Part shown: positions 5,209-12,844 of the stretch, one piece after another
Numbering within the stretch: the stretch's first letter is position 1
Layout: every line of letters starts with the position of its first letter
Assembly: GCA_023435825.1 (NCBI GenBank)
Contig: JAEZMB010000347.1
Coordinates: 1 to 18,297, forward strand
From: Pseudomonadota bacterium
GTDB lineage: Bacteria; Desulfobacterota; Desulfovibrionia; Desulfovibrionales; Desulfovibrionaceae
Direction: 5' to 3'
DNA length: 18,297 nt
The notes under the pieces: model-generated
Database searches by the model: none
Told to the model about the DNA's origin: nothing
Seen by the model: only the letters and a program-made list of their open reading frames with translations
Translations under genes and position numbers: made by a program

Positions 5209-6816
5209 CTACGGCGTCGTCGTGATGCGTCCGTCCAGTTCCAGCTTCACCGGGTCATGGCGGCGCAGCCAGTCGGCCAGGAGGTCGGCCACGGGCGTGC
5301 CGTCCTGTTCGACGTCGCGGCCGGCCTTGGCAAAAAGCGCGTAGCCGTCGCCGCCTCGGTAGAGGAAATCGGCCATGGCGACGCGGTAGTCGGCTTCGGG
5401 CGCAAGCGGCGTGAAGCGGCCGGCGGCGTCGGCGGCCTCGACGCGGGTGACGCGCGAACCGGCCGGCTTGGCTGGATTGTAGGCGTAGCGCAGCCCGGCG
5501 ACCTGCAGGAACCGGCCGGTGCCGTCGGTGAGGCCGACGTTGCCTACGCCGTGCTCCAGGGCGGCCTTGATGTCGGCGCCGGTCAGCGTGACGACGGTGA
5601 GGGTGTTGGGGAAGGGGAAGGCGGTCAGCACGTCGCCCAGGGTGATGTTGCCCGGGGCGATGCCGGCCCGGATGCCGCCGCCGTTGGCGACGGCCATGGT
5701 CGCGTTGTAGCGGCGGCCGGCGGCCAGGAGCGCTTCGGCCATGAGGTCGCCGGCGGCGCATTCCTCCTGGCGGCACATGGCCGCGCCGATGGGGGCGGGG
5801 GCGTGGCTGACCACGGTCTCGCGGAAGGCGGCCAGGGGCTTGGCGAAGCGTTCCACCTCGGCCCGGGTGGCCGGGTCCTCGGGCACGGCCCCGTCGAGGC
5901 GGATGGGGTTGCCTTCATAGGCCGTAACGCGGCCGGCGGCGTCGAAGGTGGCGTGCAAGTCGCCGAGGTAGCGGCCCCAGTAGCCGGCGGTGACGATAAG
6001 CGTCTTGCCGCCGTCCGGGTGCTCCACCACGTACGGGCTGGGGCCGACAGCTTCAGGAACGCCGTTGGCCAGCAGCACATGGCTGTGGCCGCCGACGATG
6101 ACGTCGAGGTCCGGGACCTTGTCGGCCAGCTTCTTGTCTCCGCTAAAGCCCGCGTGGCTCAGCGCAATGAGGATGTCCACGCCCCTTTTGCGCAGCTCGG
6201 AGGCGACTTTTTTGACAGCCTCCCCCGGCGCGGAAAAACGGACGCCCGGGCCGGGGCTGGACATCTGCGGCGTCTTGACCTGGGCCACGCCGATGATCCC
6301 CACCTTCCTGCCGCCCATTTCCCGAACGATGTACGGCACGACCAGGCCATGCAGCACGGAAGAGGCCTCGGCCTCGAAATTCGCGGCTGTCATCGGGAAC
6401 TTGAGCGCCCGAATAAAATTCGCCAGAGTGGCTTGCCCATCGTCGAATTCATGATTGCCCAGGGTGGTGGCGTCGTAGCCCAGGCGGTTCATGAAAAAGG
6501 CCAGGGCCTCGCCCTTGTACTTGGTGAAAAAAAGCGTCCCCTGGAACTGGTCGCCGGCGTCGAGGAGCAGGATGTTGCCGCCCTTGGCCCGCTCCCGGGC
6601 GATGGCCGTGGCCAGCCGGGCCACGCCGCCCTGGCATTTGCCGGCCGCGTCCTTTTCCTGGTCGCAAAACGCGCCGAAGTCGTCGAAGGCGGCCAGGTGG
6701 GCGTGGATGTCGTTGGTGTGCAGGATGGTGAGCTGCAAATCGCCCCCGGCCAGGGCAGGCCAGGCGGACAGGAGCAGCAGGCCAAGGAAGCAGACAACCT
6801 GTTTGCATCGCGGCAT
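5209..6816 (-). CDS. secreted UshA-type 5'-nucleotidase / UDP-sugar hydrolase family protein
   Basis: A 535-residue periplasmic metallophosphoesterase of the UshA/NadN family, which hydrolyses extracellular nucleotides or nucleotide sugars for salvage of phosphate and nucleosides. A Sec signal peptide occupies residues 1 to about 23 (hydrophobic LGLLLLSAWP, cleavage after ALA). The two-metal site is complete: HTNDIH (Asp36, His38), LLLDAGDQ (Asp86/Asp89), TLGNHEFDDG (Asn121, His122), ALSHAG (His221) and VGGHSH (His244, His246). The C-terminal 5_nucleotid_C domain (about 340-510) has VANGGGIRAGIAPGNITLGD and the FPFPNTL loop. I chose the ATG at 6816 because CGGAGG lies 8 nt upstream and it starts the signal peptide; a start 63 nt further upstream would add a non-signal tail. 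It is transcribed divergently from the Lrp-putA unit. Exact substrate unknown. Confidence 0.93.
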   Translation of the reverse strand: MPRCKQVVCFLGLLLLSAWPALAGGDLQLTILHTNDIHAHLAAFDDFGAFCDQEKDAAGKCQGGVARLATAIARERAKGGNILLLDAGDQFQGTLFFTKYKGEALAFFMNRLGYDATTLGNHEFDDGQATLANFIRALKFPMTAANFEAEASSVLHGLVVPYIVREMGGRKVGIIGVAQVKTPQMSSPGPGVRFSAPGEAVKKVASELRKRGVDILIALSHAGFSGDKKLADKVPDLDVIVGGHSHVLLANGVPEAVGPSPYVVEHPDGGKTLIVTAGYWGRYLGDLHATFDAAGRVTAYEGNPIRLDGAVPEDPATRAEVERFAKPLAAFRETVVSHAPAPIGAAMCRQEECAAGDLMAEALLAAGRRYNATMAVANGGGIRAGIAPGNITLGDVLTAFPFPNTLTVVTLTGADIKAALEHGVGNVGLTDGTGRFLQVAGLRYAYNPAKPAGSRVTRVEAADAAGRFTPLAPEADYRVAMADFLYRGGDGYALFAKAGRDVEQDGTPVADLLADWLRRHDPVKLELDGRITTTP

Positions 6817-6872
6817 TTTTTGGACCTCCGAAGGTTGTTCGGCACGAGAAGGAGCCGAACCGAAGAAACCAC

Positions 6873-6907
6873 TTGACAAGCAAGGCCAAATCGAATTTTT
6901 AACTCGA
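6873..6907 (+). promoter_or_regulatory. candidate promoter and Lrp-type operator for the lrp-putA operon
   Basis: A perfect -35 hexamer TTGACA (6873-6878) lies upstream of the regulator gene, with only a weak -10 at normal distance (about TTTTTA, 6896-6901). Over the -10 region lies an AT-rich dyad, TCGAATTTTTAACTCGA (6891-6907), in which 6 of 8 base pairs are symmetric. This resembles the AT-centred sites bound by Lrp/AsnC proteins. A weak -10 covered by an operator suits a regulator-activated or autoregulated promoter. The region is shared with the divergent nucleotidase gene. Confidence 0.45.
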
Positions 6908-6925
6908 CATCAGGAGAAATCAAGA

Positions 6926-7399
6926 ATGATCGACGAAATCGACCGCCGGATTCTGATGATCCTTCAGGACAACGCCCGCACCTCCAACGCCGACATCGCC
7001 CGGGCCGTGTCCATGGCCCCGTCGGCCGTTCTGGAGCGCGTGCGCAAGCTTGAGCGCAAAGGCGTCATCACCGGCTACGAGGCCCGCATCGATCCGTCCA
7101 AGGTCGACTTGGACCTGACCGCCTTCACCTTCGTCAAGACCGACGAGCCCGTGGGGGCCATCGACACCGGCCAGCAGCTCGCCGCCGTGCCGGGCGTCCA
7201 GGAAGTCCACTATGTGGCCGGCACGGCCGCCTACCTCATCAAGGTACGCGCCCCGGACACCAGGTCGCTGGCCGACCTGCTCAAGGTCATCGGCCGGCTC
7301 TCCACCGTGCGCGACACCAATACCACGGTGGTGCTGCAAACCGTCAAGGAAACCGGCGCGCTCCCCCTGGGATCGCTGCCCCAGCCCGGAGAGGAATGA
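6926..7399 (+). CDS. Lrp/AsnC-family transcriptional regulator, probable regulator of putA
   Basis: A 157-residue feast/famine regulator. The N-terminal helix-turn-helix (about 1-60) has IDRRILMILQDNARTSNADI and the recognition-helix stretch MAPSAVLERVRKLERKGVITGY. The C-terminal RAM (AsnC_trans_reg) domain (about 68-145) has the usual beta-alpha fold pattern, including VPGVQEVHYVAGTAAYLIKV. The ATG at 6926 is chosen because AGGAGA lies 8 nt upstream and the protein begins exactly at the family start (MIDEIDRRIL). Its stop codon overlaps the putA start (ATGA), so both proteins come from one mRNA. PutA proteins of this length lack the ribbon-helix-helix DNA-binding domain of enterobacterial PutA, and Lrp-type proteins (PutR, BkdR style) commonly take over proline-responsive control. 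The proline link is inferred from position. Confidence 0.95.
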   Translation: MIDEIDRRILMILQDNARTSNADIARAVSMAPSAVLERVRKLERKGVITGYEARIDPSKVDLDLTAFTFVKTDEPVGAIDTGQQLAAVPGVQEVHYVAGTAAYLIKVRAPDTRSLADLLKVIGRLSTVRDTNTTVVLQTVKETGALPLGSLPQPGEE

Positions 7400-10300
7400 T
7401 GCAACACTCGCTCGACGACGCCATCCGCCAGCGCGGCAAAGCCTTCTTCGCCAGCATCCGCGGCGAATCGCCCTCGATTTTCAACAAGGGCTTCTGGACC
7501 GGCAAGGTCATGGACTGGGCCATGCAGAACGAGGCCTTCAAGGTCCAGCTGTTCCGGTTCGTGGATGTTTTGCCCTACCTCACCACCTCCGACAACCTGT
7601 CGCGCCACATCGAGGAATATTTCTCGGGCGGCGACGCCGGGGACATTCCGTCGGTGCTCAAGTGGGGCGCGGAAAAGTCGGGCATGTTCGGCGGCGTGGC
7701 GGCCAAGCTCATGGGCAAGGCCATCCGCTCCAACATCGAAGGCATGGCGCGGCAGTTCATCGTCGGCGAGAAAACGAAAGAAGCGGTGAAAAACATCGCC
7801 AAGATCCGCAAGGACGGCTTTGCCTTCACCGTCGATCTGCTCGGCGAGGCCACGGTCTCCGAGGAAGAATCCGACGCCTATCGCAACGGGTATCTGGAAG
7901 TCCTGGACGCCATCGCCGCCGAGCAGGGTTCCTGGAAAGCCTTTGGCGGCGCCGGCGACGGCCTGGACTGGGGCAGCGCGCCGCGCGTCAACGCCTCCAT
8001 CAAGCCCTCGGCCCTGTTTTCCCAGGCCAAGCCCATGGACTTTGAAGGTTCCGTGGAAGGCATCCTGGCCCGGATGCGGCCCATCTACCGCAAGATTGTG
8101 GCCATGGGCGGGGCGCTGTGCATCGACATGGAGCAGCTCAAGTACAAGGACATCACCATTGAGCTGTTCAAGCGTCTGCGCAGCGAACCGGAGTTCCGCG
8201 ACTACCCGCACCTGTCCATCGTGCTCCAGGCCTATCTGCGCGACACCGAGCACGACCTGAACCAGCTCATCGAATGGGGCCGGGCTCAGGGCCTGCCCTT
8301 TGGCATCCGGCTGGTCAAGGGCGCCTACTGGGACTACGAAACCGTGGTCGCCAAGCAGATGGGCTGGCCGGTGCCGGTCTGGACGAAAAAGCCCGAGTCC
8401 GACATCGCCCACGAGAAGCTCTCGCGCATCATCCTGGAGAACAGCGACCTCATCTATTTCCAGTGCGCCTCGCACAACATCCGCACCATCGCCTGCGTCA
8501 TGGAGACGGCGGCCGAACTGGGCGTGGCCGACAACCGGTATGAGTTCCAGGCGCTGTACGGCATGGCCGAGCCGGTGCGCAAAGGGCTGCTCAAGGTGGC
8601 CGGCCGGGTGCGCCTCTACTGCCCCTACGGCGAACTGCTGCCGGGCATGGCCTATCTGGTGCGCCGGCTGCTGGAAAATACCGCCAACGAATCCTTCCTG
8701 CGCCTGAGCTTCGCCGACGGCGAGGCCGAGGACGTGCTGCTGGAAAATCCCGAAAAGACCCTGGAGCGCGAGCTCGCCCAGAAGCCGGCCCGGGAGCCGG
8801 CCGCGCCGGCCGTCATCGACGGACTGACCGCGTTTCGGGGCGAACCCCTGGCCGATTTCACCATCGCCGACATGCGCGCTGCCTTCCCGGCCGCCATCGC
8901 CGCCATCCACGCCAAGGCTGGCCGGGTGATTCCGCTCTCCATCGGCGGCAAGACCATCGAGACCGCCGACCGCATCCCCACCGTGAACCCGGCCAATCCC
9001 GAGGAAGTGCTGGCCAATGTCTGCCAGGCCGGCATTGCCGAAGTGGACGCGGCCATCGCCGCCGCCAAGGCCGCCTTCGGTCCCTGGCGCGACAAGAGCC
9101 CGCGCGAACGGGCCGAGGTGCTCCTGAAGGCTGCCGCCATCGCCCGCCGCGAGATCGTGGCCCTGTCCGCCGTGCAGGTGCTGGAAGTCGGCAAGCAGTG
9201 GGATCAGGCCTACAACGACGTGGGCGAGGCCATCGACTTCCTGGAATACTACGCCCGCGAGGCCGTGCGCATCGGCACGCCGCGCCGCATGGGCCGGGAG
9301 CCGGGCGAGAAGAACCACCTCTTCTACGAAGGCAAGGGCGTGGCCGCCGTCATCGCGCCCTGGAACTTCCCCCTGGCCATTTCACTCGGCATGGCCTCGG
9401 CCGCCATCGTCACCGGCAACACCGTGGTCTTCAAACCCTCCAGCCTGGCCTCGCTTATCGGCCACGGCTTGGTCGACATCTTCAAGGAAGCCGGCCTGCC
9501 GGACGGCGTCTTCAACTTCTGCCCCGGCCGCGGCTCGGTCATGGGCGATTATCTGGTCGAGCATCCGGCCATTTCCACCATCGCCTTTACCGGCTCCATG
9601 GACGTGGGCCTGCGCATCATCGAAAAGGCGGCCAAGGTGCATCCCGGCCAGGACTACTGCAAGCGGGTCATCGCCGAGATGGGCGGCAAGAACGCCATCA
9701 TCGTGGACGACGACGCCGACCTCGACGAGGCGGTGCTGGGCGTGGCCTACTCGGCCTTCGGGTTCCAGGGCCAGAAGTGCTCGGCCTGCTCGCGGGTCAT
9801 CGTGGTCGATTCCATCTACGAGCGCTTCACGGCGCGGCTCAAGGAAGCCTGCGAGAGCATGAAGATCGGCCCGGCCGAAGACCCGGCCAACGCCATGGGA
9901 CCGGTGGTCGACGCCTCCCAGCAGGCCAAGGTGCGCGAATACGCGGCGCTGGCCCGCCAGGAAGGCAAGGTGCTGGTCGAGCGCGGCCTGGACGCCAAGG
10001 GCTATTTCGCGCCCATGGTGGTGGTCGAGGGCATCCGCCCCGAGCACCGTCTGGCCCAGGAAGAGATCTTCGGGCCGGTGCTGTCGGTCATGCGGGCCAA
10101 GAGCTTCGACGAGGCCATCGAATGGGCCATGTCCACCCGCTATGCGCTCACCGGCGCGGTCTACAGCCGCAGCCCCCGCCATCTGGAAAAGGCGCGCAAG
10201 GAATTCCGCGTGGGCAACCTGTATCTGAACCGCAACAGCGTCGGGGCCATGGTGGCGCGCCAGCCCTTTGGCGGCTCCAAGATGTCGGGCGTGGGCTCCA

Positions 10301-10413
10301 AGGCCGGCGGCCCGGATTACCTGCTCCAGTTCGTCGATCCCCGCGTGGTGACGGAAAACACCATCCGTCGCGGATTCACGCCCATCGACGAAGATGACGA
10401 GTGGGTTGATTAG
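7396..10413 (+). CDS. putA: bifunctional proline dehydrogenase / L-glutamate gamma-semialdehyde dehydrogenase PutA
   Basis: A 1005-residue enzyme that oxidises proline to glutamate in two steps, passing electrons through FAD to the quinone pool and reducing NAD+. The proline dehydrogenase half (about 1-450) has the barrel signatures GIRLVKGAYWDYE, FQALYGMAEPVR and LYCPYGELLPGMAYLVRRLLEN. The aldehyde dehydrogenase half (about 490-985) has APWNFPLAI, FTGSMDVG, catalytic Glu761 (AEMGGKN), nucleophile Cys795 (GQKCSACSR) and EEIFGPVLSV. At about 1000 residues it is the short type A form: there is no N-terminal ribbon-helix-helix domain and no C-terminal extension, so it is an enzyme only. The ATG overlaps the regulator's stop codon. 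The operon ends at a strong terminator 57 nt downstream. Confidence 0.97.
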   Translation: MMQHSLDDAIRQRGKAFFASIRGESPSIFNKGFWTGKVMDWAMQNEAFKVQLFRFVDVLPYLTTSDNLSRHIEEYFSGGDAGDIPSVLKWGAEKSGMFGGVAAKLMGKAIRSNIEGMARQFIVGEKTKEAVKNIAKIRKDGFAFTVDLLGEATVSEEESDAYRNGYLEVLDAIAAEQGSWKAFGGAGDGLDWGSAPRVNASIKPSALFSQAKPMDFEGSVEGILARMRPIYRKIVAMGGALCIDMEQLKYKDITIELFKRLRSEPEFRDYPHLSIVLQAYLRDTEHDLNQLIEWGRAQGLPFGIRLVKGAYWDYETVVAKQMGWPVPVWTKKPESDIAHEKLSRIILENSDLIYFQCASHNIRTIACVMETAAELGVADNRYEFQALYGMAEPVRKGLLKVAGRVRLYCPYGELLPGMAYLVRRLLENTANESFLRLSFADGEAEDVLLENPEKTLERELAQKPAREPAAPAVIDGLTAFRGEPLADFTIADMRAAFPAAIAAIHAKAGRVIPLSIGGKTIETADRIPTVNPANPEEVLANVCQAGIAEVDAAIAAAKAAFGPWRDKSPRERAEVLLKAAAIARREIVALSAVQVLEVGKQWDQAYNDVGEAIDFLEYYAREAVRIGTPRRMGREPGEKNHLFYEGKGVAAVIAPWNFPLAISLGMASAAIVTGNTVVFKPSSLASLIGHGLVDIFKEAGLPDGVFNFCPGRGSVMGDYLVEHPAISTIAFTGSMDVGLRIIEKAAKVHPGQDYCKRVIAEMGGKNAIIVDDDADLDEAVLGVAYSAFGFQGQKCSACSRVIVVDSIYERFTARLKEACESMKIGPAEDPANAMGPVVDASQQAKVREYAALARQEGKVLVERGLDAKGYFAPMVVVEGIRPEHRLAQEEIFGPVLSVMRAKSFDEAIEWAMSTRYALTGAVYSRSPRHLEKARKEFRVGNLYLNRNSVGAMVARQPFGGSKMSGVGSKAGGPDYLLQFVDPRVVTENTIRRGFTPIDEDDEWVD

Positions 10414-10469
10414 GCTGGAGATGGTTTAGGGAAGAGCTAACCGAGAGAAGAGACAAGAGAAGTGATAAG

Positions 10470-10505
10470 AAAAAGCCGGGGGTGGGGGACCACTCCCGGC
10501 TTTTT
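10470..10505 (+). terminator. intrinsic terminator after putA
   Basis: AAAAAGCCGGG pairs with CCCGGCTTTTT through an interrupted stem (10470-10480 with 10495-10505, plus inner GTGG/CCAC). The A and T runs make it potentially bidirectional. It separates putA from the acyl-transfer operon and shows that the next gene must start downstream of it. Confidence 0.9.
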
Positions 10506-10586
10506 GTTCGCCCTGGCCGGCCCAGGCGACGCGACGCGACCGCTCCAGCCGTTGCCGCCAGCCACGCTCCCTTGTATACGCCATTT

Positions 10587-11939
10587 ATGGTCCCCCATGC
10601 CCGGTTTCTCGCCGTCTTCCTGGCCGTCGCGGCCGGGGGGATATTCCTGGCCGCCGCCTTTTCCGCAGGCGTCGATCCTTACGCCGCCTTCGGCACGCCG
10701 CCGATCCCGGGCCTGACCACCGAGAAAACCCACCCCGACCATATCACCAAACCTTACGTCGTGCTGCGCGGCGACTACGACACCCTCATCGTCGGCTCCT
10801 CGCGCTCCCGCGACATCTTCTGCCCCGACCTCGCCGCCCTTTATCCCGGCCAGGACGTGCGTTGCTACAACGGCGGCATCGCCCACGCCGACTTCCCCAT
10901 GAGTCGACGCATGGCCGACCACGCAAACGCCGTCACGCCCCTGCGCCGGCTGGTCGTGGCCCTGGATTTCTTCGGCTTCAACGCCGGCGGCTACACCCCC
11001 TTCGACAAGACCGACGCCGAGCGTTTTCTCGGCCAGCCCGGCAAACTGCCCGGCGGGCTTATCAGCGACGTCTGCCGTCTGCTGTTCTCCCGCGCCGCCC
11101 TGGAAAAATCCGTGGAGACCTTGCACCACAGCCGCCTTGCTGCAGCGCCCAAGCCGGTCGAAACGGCCGACGCGGCCACGCCGCCCCTGCCCCCAGCGCC
11201 GGCCGCCACTCCCGAGCCGGCCGTAGCCGCCCCGACGCCAACGTTGCCCAAACCGGCCACTGTTCCCGAGTCGGTCGCCGCCGCATCGCCCTCCACGCCG
11301 CCTGAACTGACGCCCCCCCCCGAACCAGCCACCGCTCCTGCGCCGGCCGCACACAATCCCTTTGTCGGCTTCTATCCGGCCGTGCTCCAGTTTTACCAAA
11401 ACTACAGCTTCACCCATCCCCGCACCGGGGCCTCCACCCTGGACGAACTGCGCGACCTGCTCGCCGCCTGCCGGCGGCGCGGCATCGAAACGTTCGTGCT
11501 CATCAACCCCTTCCACGCCGTCATGCTCGACGTGCTGCGCCAGGCCGGCTTGTGGGAGCGCTACCTTGCCTGGAAGACCGCCGTGGCCGACGTCGTGGCC
11601 GGGGTCAACGCCGACGGCCCGGGACCGCGTGTGGCCTTGTGGGATTTCTCCGGCTACAACGCCGTCACCGTCGAGCCCGTGCTGGTGGACGGCCGGCTAC
11701 GCAATGAGCTGGAATATTTCGCCGACGCCTTTCACTACAAACGCAACGTCGGCGCGCTCATGCTGCGCCGCATGATTGCCGGCGAAGAAGCCGTGCCGGG
11801 CTTCGGGCGCGAGCTGACCCCGGCCGAGGCCGCCGCCGAGCCGGCCCGGCTGGAAGCCGGACACGAGGCCTTCCTGCGCGATCAGGCCGCCCACGTCGAC
11901 AGGGTCCTTGGCCGCGTAACCGCCGGGAGCAAACCGTGA
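10587..11939 (+). CDS. membrane-anchored SGNH-like protein of an MBOAT acyl-transfer operon (AlgJ/AlgX/DltD-like role)
   Basis: A 450-residue protein with one N-terminal membrane anchor (about 6-27) and an extracytoplasmic domain. Features of the SGNH hydrolase fold are visible: IVGSSRSRD (candidate nucleophile Ser71/72), YNGGIAH (about 94-100), INPFH (306-310) and near the C-terminus YFADAFH (candidate Asp380 and His383). In MBOAT systems such a partner receives the acyl group from the transferase and places it on a sugar or polymer. Residues about 186-256 are an unusual Pro/Ala-rich linker between the first and last catalytic blocks, with a C9 run in its DNA. The start is uncertain: ATG at 10587 fits the anchor but has no clear ribosome-binding site, and TTG at 10572 is possible. 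The stop overlaps the next start (GTGA). The SGNH call is by motif, not recognised homology. Confidence 0.75.
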   Translation: MVPHARFLAVFLAVAAGGIFLAAAFSAGVDPYAAFGTPPIPGLTTEKTHPDHITKPYVVLRGDYDTLIVGSSRSRDIFCPDLAALYPGQDVRCYNGGIAHADFPMSRRMADHANAVTPLRRLVVALDFFGFNAGGYTPFDKTDAERFLGQPGKLPGGLISDVCRLLFSRAALEKSVETLHHSRLAAAPKPVETADAATPPLPPAPAATPEPAVAAPTPTLPKPATVPESVAAASPSTPPELTPPPEPATAPAPAAHNPFVGFYPAVLQFYQNYSFTHPRTGASTLDELRDLLAACRRRGIETFVLINPFHAVMLDVLRQAGLWERYLAWKTAVADVVAGVNADGPGPRVALWDFSGYNAVTVEPVLVDGRLRNELEYFADAFHYKRNVGALMLRRMIAGEEAVPGFGRELTPAEAAAEPARLEAGHEAFLRDQAAHVDRVLGRVTAGSKP

Positions 11940-12838
11940 AGCGCGAGCGGGAAACGGCCAGGGCGCGGCTGGCCGAGACGATCAAAGCCGAATTCGCCGC
12001 CCTGGCCCGGCTGCGCGCCGCCCTGGAGGCCGCCCTGGACGCCGGGGACATGGCCGCCGCCCGGGACATGGCCGGCCGTTTCGGCCCCAAGGCCCAGCAT
12101 CTGCGCCGGCTCTTGGCCGCCCAGGCCCCGGAGACCGCGCCGCCGCCGGAGGTCCTGGACGCCTGGAACGTCCTGGCCGTCGACGACAACACCCTGCGCC
12201 TGACCCTGCCCGACCAGCTCCAGGCCGTCATGTCCTGGCTCGGGCGGCGACGCCGGGCCGCCCTGGCCGCCCTGGGCGACGGGAGGCGGCGCGCGCGGCG
12301 TCTGGCCCGGTTGGCCGCCGGCCTGGCCCTGGCCGCCTGTCTGGTCGTCGGCGCGCGCCACGCCTGGCTGGCCTATGCCCACCACCTGGAATTGGCCGCC
12401 CGGTCGGATTTCGCCGTGGATCTCGTGGCCGCGCCCGAGGCCCTGCCCCTGGACTTCAAGACGGCGGGCCTGCTTTCCGTCGAACGCGACGACGGCCATG
12501 TCTGGCGCTGGGGCCTGGGGCCGCAAACGGTGATGGCGTTTGTCCTCTACGAGCCGCGCCGGGTGCGGCTGATGCTGCAGTGCAACAACCCCGTGCCGGG
12601 CCAGACCATCGCCGTCACGGCCAACGGCAAGCAGGCGACTTGGGAGCTGCCCGAGGCCCGGCCCTGGATGGCCGGGTTGGACGACTTCTCCCTGAGCTTC
12701 GACGGCGTCGTGGGCCTCAATTCGGTCGTCATCGACTACCGCCGCTTCAACCAATCCGGCGTCGCCTTTGCCCCGGCCGACCCCACCAACTACGCCGCCG
12801 CCTTCACCGCTATAACCCTCACAACCCAGCGCCCCTGA
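11936..12838 (+). CDS. uncharacterised single-span coiled-coil membrane protein of the acyl-transfer operon
   Basis: I do not recognise a family for this 300-residue protein. The N-terminus (1-62) is an Ala/Arg/Glu-rich amphipathic helix, probably coiled coil. An Arg-rich stretch (104-125) leads into one transmembrane segment (about 125-143), so the positive-inside rule puts the N-terminus in the cytoplasm. The C-terminal half (about 150-300) would be periplasmic; its alternating hydrophobic pattern (RVRLMLQCNN, TIAVTANGKQATWEL, LNSVVIDYRRFN) suggests a beta-sandwich, like carbohydrate-binding or jelly-roll modules. It starts with GTG overlapping the previous stop and ends 6 nt before the MBOAT gene, so it is coupled to both. 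A scaffold between cytoplasm and glycan, or a substrate-recognition subunit, is a reasonable guess. Confidence 0.8.
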   Translation: MKRERETARARLAETIKAEFAALARLRAALEAALDAGDMAAARDMAGRFGPKAQHLRRLLAAQAPETAPPPEVLDAWNVLAVDDNTLRLTLPDQLQAVMSWLGRRRRAALAALGDGRRRARRLARLAAGLALAACLVVGARHAWLAYAHHLELAARSDFAVDLVAAPEALPLDFKTAGLLSVERDDGHVWRWGLGPQTVMAFVLYEPRRVRLMLQCNNPVPGQTIAVTANGKQATWELPEARPWMAGLDDFSLSFDGVVGLNSVVIDYRRFNQSGVAFAPADPTNYAAAFTAITLTTQRP

Positions 12839-12844
12839 CACGTC

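Noticed and set aside
5182..6876. Long open frame on the plus strand opposite the nucleotidase
   Set aside because: The minus-strand product has a complete metallophosphoesterase site, signal peptide and ribosome-binding site; the plus frame has none of these.
7231..9318. Long minus-strand open frame opposite putA
   Set aside because: Composition is typical of an antisense frame of GC-rich DNA, while putA on the plus strand has all catalytic motifs.
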